64,000 nucleotides of DNA from Chamaecyparis obtusa (Eukaryota; Streptophyta; Pinopsida; Cupressales; Cupressaceae), in the NCBI GenBank assembly GCA_027943335.1, contig BSBK01007741.1, positions 248,001 to 312,000 on the forward strand, in the 5' to 3' direction. The translations under genes and the position numbers were made by a program. This document shows, piece after piece, positions 11,764 through 23,400 of the stretch; the stretch's first letter is position 1, and the number at the start of each line of letters is the position of its first letter. Below the pieces are notes generated by a model. The model was given only the letters and a program-made list of their open reading frames with translations, ran no database searches and was not told the origin of the DNA.

Positions 11764-13033
11764 ATTTTCTTAGTGCTCAAATCTACAGATGATTTATGAT
11801 TCATAAAACCCTAACAAAACCATAACTCCAATAATCCCAATAGATGCATCTAACAAAATGCAAGCACTAAGGTATTAAGGTTGTCAAACCTTCTTCACTA
11901 TGAGTATGAAACTCAAGCGGGTTTACCTATAGCAATTCACTATTTTCGAATGACGTTTGAATTGTGAATCAGCTCCTTCACTATTATGCTATCCCTTTCA
12001 GAATTGACTCAATAAGATATCACAACTCTTAGTATAGCCCAAATTATCTTGATACAAAACACTATGATGAAAATTATGAAAGCAATAACATGGAACAATG
12101 GCATAAGGACATTCATCCTTCTTCTTTTTGAGAGTTAAACTCAAGGAAGGATAACCTCTTTTTGGTGCTTCTCAAAAGCATTACAATATACATCCATGAA
12201 CTTGTTATAGATGATTTAGATAGTGACTAAGCAATAAAAGTAAAATTAATCAATTATTTGTATCTTCTTGATGGTACAAATGTAAATATAGTTTAGACCA
12301 GTGCCTTATCTACTTGGCCATCAAAGTCAAACCCTACCTCCACAACATTCTAACAAGATAGATATACAAAAACCCAAATGAAATGCCTAACATCCCATTC
12401 CTTTAATTCCTACACCTTCTATCAAATTCATACATGGAAAATGAATTCAAAGAGACCCTCCCCTTAAGATTTTACTCTTTCGTTGAAAGAACTTAAGTTC
12501 AAGCCCTATATTCACCTTGTGAACAATGCATTAAAAAGCCTTACAATTCAATGCATAAGAAAACTAAACATCCATACACAAAGACAACAAGTAGTAACAA
12601 TAGAGTTTCAATATCTTTGTATTAATATTCAAAATGTATCAGTACAACATCACCATGACCTCAAAGAAATAACGTTCTATATCTTGGAACTTTATTTACA
12701 AAATGTATTAACCACCTCCTAAAAAGAGTAAAGACTTTCTATATATACCCACAACCATCTTGGAATCCTCAAAAGGATGTAACAAGCTTTAGATGGCTGT
12801 GTAAACAACTTGCACAAAAGACCAAAAAAAACAAATCCAAAGATTGCGACTATAACAATAGAAAGCAGTTCTCAACTACTTAACAATTTTACAAGTGGCA
12901 CCTTTATCTAAAGATATTTTAGAGTAGTTACATAATTTTTTGCATGAATGATGACCACCATCTAGCTAACCTAAATCATCCCTTTTTTGAAACATGCTCT
13001 CCCTCGAACTCTGGATTAGGTGCCATTTGTACT

Positions 13034-16000
13034 CTATTCTTCTTCCTCTTCTATCATTTGGGCAGCTAGCTTCTTCTTTTTCTTCTTTGTCAGTTTGTCC
13101 CATGCTACCACATCATCATCAGATGGCCAATTGTAATCCTGCAACTCTTGTAGTGATTTGATCTGCTGATCCCACATGGAATCAATTACACTTTTAGTAT
13201 CTACTACAAACCGTATGCAATCACTTTCAATTTTAAATAAGCCGTCAATTATACTATTGCATCTTTCTAAATCCAAAGTACTATCACTATTAAGGAAAGC
13301 ATCCTGGTTAATTATCATTTGATCCATTCATACTTTCCTCTCATCTATACTAACAATACCCCCACCATTATCATTTATTGGAGGCAAGTACTTACTTCTA
13401 TTCCCATCAAACATAGCCAGCTTGGCTGCTATCTGGTTAGACTTACCTTTAAAGAACTTTGATACAGCACTTACTAAACCAATCTTTTCAAAAACCTCAG
13501 ATACTACCTTAGGAATATCAAACCTATATTCTTGCAAATCATCAAGCTTATCAAACAGTGAGCTCCTCCCTAACCATGCACTAAAAAGTGGCTCCAAGGT
13601 AGTCAAAAACTCATTCACTTTTCCACTAGCCTGGTGTAATAGACTAACTGATCGATGGACTAATTCCATCTTGTCCTTTATCTCATTTTGCCTATATTGT
13701 ACAATCCTTGCTACAATATCTAAGGATGCATCTAGTCTTATTTTTTCTAAGTCCTCAGCAGGCTTATCAAGAACCTCTAAATCTATCTGCATAGGGACCT
13801 CAATCTGCAAAGGAGGGGGAAGAACTACCTTTGAGCCTTCTTCAAGCCTAACCTTCAATTCAACCAATTCATCTTCCAATTGCTTGATCTTCATCATTTT
13901 CAAGTCCCTATCCTTGGCCATTACACTTGCATTCTCAAATAATTTTGCATACCTTTCAGACAACTAAGTTGTCTTTGCTTCATTTAGGTTAGAAAAATGG
14001 GTCACTACCTTGGAGACCTCAAGATGAGTTGTATTTTGTATAGTCCATATGATTTTATTCCCTTCCATCTGATCCTCTATACTTAGTAGAGATGGTTTCT
14101 GAGTCTTTGGGACAATAGATGACATTGCAATAGCCTGGGATCTTGGGTCATAGCCACTTCCTCTTATTATTTCACCAATATGAACCTCATAGGATAAACT
14201 TCCCTCTCATTGCTTTCTTATCTGATCAATGATAAAAGAAGAGGTCAAATCCCATCCTAGAGTTAGCAGCATTCCACTTGATCTAACCATTTATCTGGCT
14301 TCATCTATAGTTATAGTATCAAGGCTAGGATCATAAGAGGCTAATGCTCTCATGGTTTCTTCACTTGGCTCTACTCCCTTAGGCATAGCCTTAGCCACAT
14401 CTTGTTGCTTTTTCCAGATAAGAAAATTCTTAAATTCATCACTCTTGATGAACTGGTCATCACTTAAAAAATCCTCCTAATATACCTCTCTAATATCTTG
14501 TCCTAACCACAAGGATTGTTCTTCATCTCCTTCATTAGTGGCCACAATCTTCCTGGCCCTTATTGTTTTCCTCAATTGGTGATGGTAAGCCCTATCACCT
14601 AGTACAACAGCAAATGCTCTATCAATCCTCCCTCTCTATTGGTTCTACTTAGAAGGCTCTCCCTCTTCAAGCCTCTACTTCTTCAATGGTGGCTCTGGAA
14701 GGTCCTCTACGTCTAAATTGTCTTTAATAAGATCAATAACTGGTAAGTCTCCAACTTGTGGTGGGCTATTTCCTTCTTGGGATCCATCAGAGAATTCCTC
14801 ATGATCTAAAGATGAGTAATCCTTCTTTTTCTTTGTTTGCTTCTGATCAATCAACCTTTCCAATTGATTTGACAGAGTATCATGCATTTCTATAATCTTG
14901 TTAAATCTTTCTAAGTAGGGAAGGTTAGGGAAGAAACCGTCAAAAGGAATTTGGGTTGTTTTCAACTAACTTTGCAAATCCTTTAAGTCAAGAAACCTAT
15001 TCCATCTTGTAGTGACCTCATCCTTCTCCACAATATTCCTAATCACATCCTCCTCATCAAGGCCCTCATGCTCTCTAACGACACCTACACCAAGTATCAA
15101 TGTCAGCCTTGTAGTCTTAATGAAGCCCTCAGGGACCACATGTCTACAAAAACCAGATACCATCTTAAATTGATTTAGCCAGGTGGTAATTTGTGGGAAA
15201 GCCCTCTTACCAATCAAGAAATCACTGATTCTGAACTGCCTAGGTGTGAAAGTACCTTTCTTATGAGGGGCCAAAAGTTCTTTTTCTATCCACATCAACT
15301 ACCACATAGATTCTAAAGAAGCAACTCTTGGTAGCACAAATTTTGGTAACAAATGTGGGGCTTGGGGGCAACCGTAAACTCTTATAATTGTAGAATTTTC
15401 CCCTAAGTAGAAATCACCCTAATTATGGTTTCCCTCCCATTTGTCCTCCCATTTCATAGGTCTTAGCAGCCTTTGAACCTTAGGTGGTAACCTTGTAACA
15501 TTGATGCCCAGCCATCTCAGAATAGGAAAAATAATGAAGTTCTCGAAAACACAAAAGTCACACCTATTTGCAGTACTATTCCATACCTTTACCCATAGTT
15601 GTACTGGATTATGTTGATCTTGGTATGTGAATTCTAGTTTCAACATATTCAAATCAAAACTGTTGATATTGAAAAATAGAATTAAGTGCATCAACATAGA
15701 TTAATGCAAGAACTTGATGGGCTTCTTACTTTCTTTGACAGATATTAACCCTTCATGCATCCTGTCAATTACATAATGGATGTAATCATAATCTGTGTTT
15801 ACTATAGAATTTTGGATATCTAAAATCATCATCAAAAGATCAGCTGGCAAAAATTCTTCATCCCCATCTATTCCCAATACTCTACACAACCCATAACAAG
15901 TCTGCTTCATATAGTAATGGAGGGATTTAAACTGGGAAGCAGCATTCATGTTATCAAGGGAGGGGAGCTATATATGTGCCCTGCTTTGGGATATGCTTCA

Positions 16001-16514
16001 CCATCTAGTCTTTTACTAACCCTATATTTTTTGTATACCTCTCTCTCTCTTGGCTCAAATTAATTTTAGTAGAGGAAGACGTGAAAAAACTAAAAGCTTT
16101 CATGAAAGAACCCCTGTCAAGAGTAACCAAAGGTGACTGGTCTACCTTCCTAATTGTTTTGGAGATAGGATCATACAACCTAGCCAATGCAACAATTAAG
16201 TCTACGTCTAAAAACACATCAGGGACAATCAATTTCCCTAGACCCAAAGCCCAAACATTACAAACAAGAACTAGCCCACCCCTATTTTGATAAAAATAAC
16301 TGAAAATAGTATAACCTAAGTAGGATGGTGTAACAGGATCACTGCAATGACCTAGAACATATTCAAAGACATCATAAAGAGCTCTTTTGTTCTAATTGGA
16401 ACCAGGAAACAATTTGAGAAACTCATCTAAATAATTTGGCTTGTTCCTATCTTCCCCACCTTTCATTTTGGCTTCACCACTAGAAGAAGTCATGCTCAGC
16501 TCTAGTTGACTCAT
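13034..16514 (-). pseudogene. ORF1: long accessory reading frame inside the 5' LTR of A
   Basis: From ATG at 16514 a frame of roughly 1150 codons can be followed to 13034. A 4-bp loss in a CT repeat near 16040 shifts it once; from 15949 to 13034 a single frame holds, broken by stops that are mostly TAG. Four stops (about 15701, 14675, 14648, 14642) are also in the other LTR copy; the rest are private. Features: a conserved-looking N-terminal part (VPDVFLDVDLIVALARLYDP), a TLPxK-type basic middle, a coiled-coil stretch after about 13960 (IKQLEDELVELKVRLEEG), and a C-terminus of Lys then Glu runs ending at 13034. I recognise no domain. Tat/Ogre elements are known to carry an extra ORF before gag of unknown function; here it sits within the LTR. 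Confidence 0.6.
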
Positions 16515-16654
16515 TCTTTTCTACACAATTGCTCTGAATTCTACAAACTTGATTCCCACCTTTCATTTTGGCTTCACCACTAGAAGAAGTCATGCTCAGC
16601 TCTAGTTGACTCATTCTTTTCTACACAATTGCTCTGAATTCTACAAACTTGATT
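16455..16654. repeat. Exact 100-bp tandem duplication in the 5' LTR of A
   Basis: Unit 16455-16554 is repeated at 16555-16654 without visible change, and only one unit is present in the other LTR (around 1960-2055). It duplicates the ORF1 start codon (16514 and 16614). 100 is not a multiple of three, so the upstream ATG is out of frame with the downstream one. Identity of the two units says it is recent. Confidence 0.9.
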
Positions 16655-17059
16655 TGCTTGGCACTCAAAGGTTACTCCAAAAAACACAATTCTCTTCAAA
16701 TGACTTCGAACACAGAAAACAATGATTTCAACTCATTTATTGATGCAAATTGAAATGTGTACAATTTCCAAAATCTTGGCAAATCTACCTCAAATTACTT
16801 CCAGATTCAATTCACATATGACCAGTTTTCAAATCAGTGCTAGCTAATGTATGGATGTCGACATATAGATTTAAAAATTTGAAAACAAGGCAAAAAGGCA
16901 ATGATTATGGTTTGGTACTCTATCACCCTGCTTACGTGATAAACTGCTCCTTTAAAACTGATTGGATGGCTAGCTACCTTTTCTCCAGCTTGACAGTGTA
17001 CTTTATCCACATGGCAATGGCCTTTAACCTTTCTTTATTGTTTTCTTTGGATGGGCCAA

Positions 17060-17365
17060 TTTCAGAGAACTAGCGACTGAAGGTTCTCACTTATTTGCTG
17101 AGTGAAAAGATATCCCTAGATCATATTTAGAGAATTAGCGACTGAAGGCTTCACTTATTTGCTGAGTCAAATTCTTAATTCTTCCTCCATCTAGCGAACC
17201 AGCAACCAAAGAAAACCTTGCCCGAGAAACTAACCATGCTCATAGTTTGGAGAATTAGCGACCAAAGGCTTCGCTTATTCACTGAATGTTTTAGTTGACT
17301 GCTAATTTATTCTGAAACTTGGCGATTAAAGGCTTCACTTGTTCGCTGAATGGAAGCCTTAATCG
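17060..17365. repeat. U3-like subrepeats in the 5' LTR of A
   Basis: Same imperfect units as at 2465-2760 (core GCGACTGAAGGCTTC then CTTATTTGCTGA). They lie upstream of ORF1 in the LTR's own orientation. Confidence 0.55.
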
Positions 17366-17427
17366 CATGTGTAATAGGAGAACTAGTGAATAAGCTTACT
17401 CTCTAAGTTGTTGAATTCTTTCCCAAC

Positions 17428-17810
17428 TATTAGGATTAACAAGGCAGAAATAACAATTATGTGCAAATATAACTAATATCAGAAAATAATAAACCACACA
17501 GAATAGAACACAAGACACATAGATTTAACGTGGTTCACCCAATCCCTGGGCTACGTCCACCAACAACGAGTCCAATATTATTATTATCCAGTGATTACAA
17601 CCTGATTACAATCCGTAATCCCTTACAGCCCAATTCTACCGCAAGTACTAAAATCATACATCATGAAAATCCCTAACCCTAAGCCATATTATACAATATT
17701 TTTTCCCGCTTTAGGGTTAGAATGAGTTATAAGTAGTCGGCCCAAATAACTGAAAAGTGTACAGTACTTTCCTGGATAGTACTTTCCTGATTAGTCACCA
17801 CAAGCTAACA
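17428..17810. mobile_element. Solo LTR of the copia B family, inserted in the 5' LTR of A
   Basis: The 383-bp segment matches the LTRs of copia element B (24351-24763 and 28884-29311) from TATTAGGATTAAC to CAAGCTAACA. It is flanked by a perfect 5-bp duplication CCAAC (17423-17427 and 17811-17815), and the empty site is visible in the other LTR of A near 2833. No internal sequence remains, so the two LTRs recombined after insertion. Confidence 0.95.
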
Positions 17811-18789
17811 CCAACTGCCTGTTTCAAACTGAGACTTCAATTCAACCGTTGATAGTGACCTCAATCGACGGCCATCACTAATTCACTGAGACTATAAGAA
17901 AATCATCTTTTGATTATGAGACTTATTGAACAAAGGGTTAAAACTTACTTGACTGCTTGATTCACCCATTCACTGAATGATTTTCATCATAACCAACCTT
18001 TTAAGAGAATGCGCGACCACTTCATTCGCTAGATCACCAAAAGATTTAGAACCCTGCCAACTTATTTTGAGATCATGCGAACAACAAGGAAAACCACTTT
18101 TGTCCAATCTTTTAAACCAAACTGTCAAAGCCACCAAACTTAGAGCACATAAAACTTATAACACAATCACTGAATTGCCAAATCAATCTATGTATGACCC
18201 AAATACTTTGAAATTAAAACATAACCGTCGATCATAAGGATAATCAATGGTCCTCACCAGATCACTAGATAATACAAGTCTTAACCGCCCTATTCTAAGA
18301 ATGAGAGAAAACCACCACGCCAGGTCGCTAGAAGTTAACAAGAAACATCCAAGAAATAAGCAAAGAGGAGACTACACACTCGCTAGTTCACACAAAGGTT
18401 GAGGTAAGCATTGGACAAATTGGAGACTTAGCGACTAAAGAAAACATACAACATGGGTTTTACTCATTCACCCATTTGCTAAATAACTCAGAGACATAAA
18501 ACAATACTACACGATTCAGCAAACACTAGACGGAAATGATCATGCGCGTAATCAAAACACTTAAGTGGCCAAAAAGTAACAATGAAATATAAGGATTATT
18601 GAAACTTAAGGGTTTACACAAAGAAACAAGATTTCTCAAAAGGGAAAAACCTAGGGTAAGAGTTTTCAGGCTTGGTTATAACAAAATTGATGGATTTTTG
18701 AAAACCTTAAGCCCAAAAATTAAACTTGCAGAAGGATTAAACCACGACTTGAAACTGAAAACCTCACAAAACCTGAAAAAAGCCCAACA

Positions 18790-19290
18790 TACACAACATA
18801 CAAAATGAAGAAATGAGAACATTAACAAAACATAAATCCCAAAATCAACAAAATAACAATACTGCCTAATCCCCAAATGAGGTGACTTCCTAAATAGGAA
18901 CCTAAGCCAACAAGGGTTCCTTAAAAGTTTATATATGCAACCATTGGCAAACAAGGAGGGAGAGTGCAACATCATGTGGATCTCCCATAGAAGTGACTAT
19001 GACTACATCCCCTCATCCCACACACACATTAGACAACATCAATATCAAAGAATAATTGGATAAGTTAGGTTAGCTCCCACAATCATAACTCCATAATATA
19101 GAACAAGCAGTGAGTCATCTTCATAAATGACATAATTATGTATATAAATAAAATGTCTTGCTAATACTTTAAATTATTTACTAACTTCTATAAGAAAATT
19201 TTGTGTTCTAAACATGAACTCATAATGTCTCATTATTTAATCAAAATAATAAAACATAGAATTCCATCATACTTAATGTAATTATCTTAT
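18790..19290. other. Unassigned sequence flanking element A
   Basis: AT-rich sequence directly outside the 5' LTR of A. I see no ORF with family signatures, no repeat and no RNA gene. The first bases TACAC would be the target duplication of A, but the partner site is outside the window. Confidence 0.5.
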
Positions 19291-19293
19291 TAG

Positions 19294-20592
19294 TCAAAAT
19301 ATCAGGGTACTAGGGTGGGCATTACATGTTGGGAAGTATTGTTCTTGTGGAGGAGTTTGGTGAAATGGTGTAGCTTGCTGGTAGGATTGGCCTTTTGTTT
19401 GTCCAATGTAAGTGGGGTGCATTCCTGCATTTCTGAGTGTTGGAATAGTTGCTTGGAAGATGGTGGTAGGTGATGGTTGTGTAAGATAGCTGGCGAGATA
19501 AGATGAACATTGTTGTTGTGGTGGTGGCATGGTTTGAGAAGCGGCAAGTGGCATGGATAGATAGTTAGTATACGTGGGAAAGGATGTAGTTGGTAGAGGT
19601 GGCGGTGATGGTTGTTGTATTTTGTGAGGGAATACTTCTTGTAGGTCTATGGGAATGGATATGTGTGATTGAGTTTGTATTCCTAGGGTGTGCATTTTTT
19701 CTTGGTTGAGGCCCCAAGAAGAGTCTGTTATTGATGCAGGTTACAATGTGGAGAATGTTGGGAATGCAAATCTGATGGTGGGATTCTATGATGTAGATGG
19801 TGGATTTTGGGATCGCATAAAGGGCATTCCTATTGTGAAAGAAACTTGTTGGGATTGTTTGTTGGTGTTGAAAGATGGAAGAGGAACATGTGTAGAAGCT
19901 AGCTCAATGATGGGTGGAATGAATGCTTTGGTGAAAGCTTTCTAAGAAATGGGAGGAGTTTCTTGTGTTACCCCCTAGAAGGATGGTGCTGATGTGGAAG
20001 CTTGTTGAGTGAAAGAGGGAAATGGTTGCATTTCCCTTGGGAAGAATGGTGTTGATGAGGAAGCTTGCTAAGTGAAGGAGGGAAAAAGTTGTGTTTCCCC
20101 TAAGAAGAATGGTGCTGATGAGGAGGCTTGGCTCATGAAAGGTGGAGGCACTGCTTGTGTGGTGATTTTTATGGGAGGTGGAGGTTGGTTTTGTGCAAAT
20201 CTTTATGCCTGAGTCTTAGCTTGAGATGTTGCAGATGGGGGTGGTGTGCCCATGACGAAAAATGGAGTGCATTGTGTTGTTGTTTGCATTGTGGGATTTG
20301 TGGAACTGGTTTGCAAGAGATGGGGGATAGGAGAGGCTACCTGAGATATTTTTTGGCTAGGGCAATGGATTTGTTGGATGATGGGAGAATAGGCTTCTAC
20401 AGAGATGTGTATGGGTTTCGAGGGACTAAAAGGTTGGAGATGTGGTGAAATGTGATTACCCTCTTGTGTGTAGTTTGCCAATATGGCATGATGATTTTGG
20501 TTTATGATTGCACTAACTATTTTTACATTCCATGTATGGCTCATGATGCTTCCATGGAAAATGAAATTGGTGTCTTGGTTAGATCCTCCCAT
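19294..20592 (-). pseudogene. Pro/Gln/Ser/Thr-rich broken ORF of unknown function
   Basis: One minus-strand frame (20592 to 19294, about 430 codons) is open except for about seven stops. The product is low-complexity: PPPPIKITTQA, PPPPLPTTSF, MPPPQQQC, TPFHQTPPQEQY. The middle holds three copies of a 21-residue unit (QASSSAPFF...PSFT) encoded by the 63-bp repeat at 19965-20153. No catalytic or zinc motif is visible. It could be the N-terminal part of a gag-type protein from a degraded retroelement or a fragment of a host Pro-rich protein; I cannot decide. Stops are mainly TAG/TAA in place of Gln. Confidence 0.45.
19965..20153. repeat. Three 63-bp tandem repeats in the Pro/Gln-rich ORF
   Basis: Units 19965-20027, 20028-20090 and 20091-20153 share AAGRATGGTGYTGATG and GAGGCTTG-type blocks. 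The length is an exact multiple of three, so each unit encodes 21 residues in the same frame, as expected for a repeat that grew under coding constraint. Confidence 0.85.
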
Positions 20593-22660
20593 ACATTTTC
20601 GACTTGTTGTGGTTGTAGATTGTAGGTCACCATCACGTTGTTAGGATCATTAAGATGAACTAGTGGTCAAATTATGATCCATATTCTTTCTCTTCCTTTC
20701 TCATGTTATACTTTCTCTTCCTCACTTTTGTCTCACCAGGCATGAAATGCAGACCTAAAGATGAAGATGTAGTGGTGGATGGATTCAAGATGCTTCTAAG
20801 GAAATTTTATGGATGGTGGATAGGATAAGCTAATAAAAACTTAAGGATAGATGCAAGGATTTGGATGATCTTGGATGAATGAAGGGATGTTCAGATGTGG
20901 ATTGGTTTAGGATCATGGGGATTTACTAAGTGTTAGAATGAGTTGCTTCTTCCTGGTGTAGGCTAAAAGTGGATAGGATTGTCAACCTAGGATAAACTAT
21001 TGATCTTTGGAAGAGGGGATCCCTATTATTGCATGCCAATCTCTTGCTCGATATGATGAGGCTTAAAAAGATAAGTTTGAGCTTCCCTAGATAATGCTTA
21101 ATCGAAAGGTGGAGCTAAGATGATTTTGATTTCAGGATGCAGATTCTAACAACTCAAAAGATGTGACACTGAGTGGATCAAGGATTCTAGACTTGGACTT
21201 GGATTTTGGATTGGTTTTGTTTTTGGATTTGGATTTTGGATTTGGATTCTAGATTAGGGATGGTGGAGGATGACTAAATGAGGCTATTCTAAGGAGGATG
21301 ACTTAATATGCAAGGATGCAACTAAGATGATGATCTATGATGCAAGGATGTACGGGTGTCAAGACAATCTCCTAAGATTTTGAAAGAATGTGGTATTGTG
21401 ATAGGCCAATCTAGTCTTTACTTTCTAGGATAAGAAAGTGGTGATTGACCTAGAAGCGGGTTACAAAATATTTGATTCTTGCATTGTAACCCATGATATC
21501 TATCTTATCCTGATATTTTACTTCTTCTTGGATCACCTTTAGGGAAGGTTGATGATTTTTTAGGTCTCTTTCTACAAATTTATTTTCTTGATAAACATGG
21601 GAGTTTGGAAACTTGGCTTTCTTGTGTTTGATTGAATTGGACATCTCTTTAAAATGATAGTGTTTGGATTGTGTTGAGAAATGCTCATGGGAAAATGATT
21701 TTTGAGAGTAATTTGGATTTCAAAGGTGTTTTGGATAAATTTGATCAAGTTTAGGCTTTCATTTTGATTTTTTATCCAATGGAAAAGGACCAAAAAACAA
21801 AAGATAATGAACAAGTGTTTTGAGAATAATCTGAGAAAAGGACAAAGCAACTTTGCAAGATACAAGCAATGGTGAAAAAGATTTTGGCAATGCTCTTTCA
21901 GAGTGTGTGTATTCAATACATATTTTGTCACTAAGCCTGAAACTTTGAAAACACCCAAAAGCAATCTTACCCTAAGGAATCTTGGTTGTGACTAAAAAAC
22001 TTTTTCTCATAGACTTAGGCACATATTCAGGAGCTAATCAGAATATGACCATTACCAAGCACACAATGGCTCTAGTAATGATGTCATATTATCCGGTTCC
22101 AAGCACACAAGGATCGCACAATATGATGAGTTTCTTGGGGAGATTACTATTCTCCTTGCACAAATATTAGAAAGCCTTAGGGGATAGATTAGGTGGCCTT
22201 TGATTAATAGGTGTCTAGCTAGGTCCGTGGCATCCTCCCAATTGATTTGTACGAGTGTGACTCACTTAAGAGCCTAGTTGACCATACCAAAATAGTAGGG
22301 ATATTCACCTACCTTGAGCTACCATTAACACACATCGCCTGAGCTTGAGAGGATTAAGTGAGAGTTTTCTCAACACTTTGTTTATATACCGATCGGGGAA
22401 ATACCGGTTTGAGGTTGTTTTACAAAGAGGAAGCACTTTTCTCTCTAGACAGGCCTCACTAGAGTCAAGTAATTAATCCAAACCTTGATTTTTCTCCCAA
22501 ATTCTATGAAGGCATGGGGAAAGGGTATGGATTTCACCTAAATCACTTATATTAATAGATTTGCAAGAAATTGAAAAAGCTCCTAAAAGCATATCATGGA
22601 GAGTTCTCTTACAAAATTTTATTTTTAAGTGTTTTCTATTCTATGACTTTTAGACACTTG
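20593..22660. other. Unassigned sequence with a GGATTT-rich patch
   Basis: No ORF with recognisable motifs on either strand. A short TTGGATTT-type minisatellite lies at about 21190-21245. The rest is AT-rich unique-looking sequence, probably decayed retroelement. Confidence 0.45.
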
Positions 22661-23400
22661 TGATTAGGATGCAAGGTTTATTCTTCTTTTGAAACAGAAA
22701 GATTTTTTACGAACTTTGGACAACTTGCAAATTTTTTTATCCTTTATCACTCAAGATTAAATCTTTTATTCTTTTTAGGATCCCAAAATGAAGTGTTTGA
22801 TTTTGTTTTAATTCACAATTAGGCACTCAAGATTGAATGTTTTATTTTAAAGCCCAAGTGAAATGCTTGATTTTGTTTTTTCATTCCTCTTTAGACATTC
22901 GAGATTTAGTTTTGAATTCATTTTAAACCCAAAGAAGGTGAGATGTTTTGATTTTCCTTTTTCTTTTTAAGTCACTCAAGATTGATTTTAGGGTTCCTTT
23001 TAGGACAAAAAGTAGAGGTGAAATTTTTGAGATCCTTTTTACCTTCAAGCATTAAATATTTTATGTGATTTTTTTTTAAACCCTAAAGTAAATGTGTGTT
23101 TGATTGTTCATTTCCTTTACGTATTCAAGATTAGTTTAGGATTCCTTTTAGGACCAAAACAAGATGTGAAGTGTTTTAGATTTACTTTTGAGATTCATGA
23201 AACTTAAGATCTTAGATTCATTTTAAGCCCCAAATAAAAAATGTGAAGGTTCAAGTTGTTCATTTTAGATTCTTTAGGATTGGTTTTGATTGATTTTTTA
23301 AGTTTTTAGTGAACATGTGCAGATTCTTCTAACTTAAAGGCATTCGAGATTAATGTGCGGTTTATTTTAAGCATCAATGAAAGTTTCCTTTGTTCCTTAA
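22660..23400. repeat. Degenerate tandem array of about nine units of about 75 bp
   Basis: A motif like CACTCAAGATTGATTTT recurs at about 22748, 22824, 22895, 22973, 23045, 23122, 23200, 23270 and 23341, spacing 70-78 bp. Each is followed by TTTTAAGCCCAAA- or TTTTAGGACCAAA-type sequence and a GTGAAATGTTTGATTTT-type block. Units have diverged strongly, so this is an old array. Confidence 0.7.

Larger units (their letters stand above)
1..18789 (-). mobile_element. Element A: Tat-like Ty3/gypsy LTR retrotransposon (3' end cut by window)
   Basis: Direct repeats 1-3773 and 14499-18789 bracket minus-strand gag, protease, RNase H, RT and integrase remains, in the order expected for Ty3/gypsy except for an archaeal-type RNase H placed before RT. 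The outer LTR edge is sharp: both copies end CCCAACA (plus strand) and then diverge, giving an LTR that begins TGTTGGG on the minus strand. A primer-binding site resembling the 3' end of tRNA-Arg (11746-11763) places the 5' LTR end near 11774. The very long LTR, accessory ORF before gag and archaeal-type RNase H all fit the Tat/Ogre group. The coding frames are broken by stops, frameshifts and one DNA transposon, so the copy is dead. The polypurine tract beside 3773 is poor, which is a weak point. No target duplication can be checked because the left end lies outside the window. Confidence 0.85.
11774..18789 (-). repeat. 5' LTR of element A, giant (about 7.0 kb, about 6.5 kb without later insertions)
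   Basis: The outer end at 18789 is fixed by divergence from the other copy at CCCAACA. The inner end is inferred from the primer-binding site; the part 11774-14498 has no partner inside the window because the other LTR is cut at base 1. It holds, from its own 5' end: a U3-like part with subrepeats (about 18789-16655), ORF1 (16514-13034), and a non-coding stretch 13033-11774 that would include the R/U5 region. Later events are a copia solo LTR (17428-17810) and a 100-bp tandem duplication. An LTR of this length is near the upper end of what is known for plant elements. Confidence 0.7.

Noticed and set aside
12483..12722. Short plus-strand open frame in the 5' LTR of A
   Set aside because: No motif, sits opposite the retroelement strand, and AT-rich sequence gives such frames by chance.
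1..18789. Two independent elements rather than one element with two LTRs
   Set aside because: Both repeats are in the same orientation, end at the same TG boundary and bracket a single set of gag-pol domains. The weak polypurine tract keeps a small doubt.
22748..23350. CRISPR-like array
   Set aside because: Units are degenerate along their whole length with no identical repeats or unique spacers, and the context is a plant nuclear genome.
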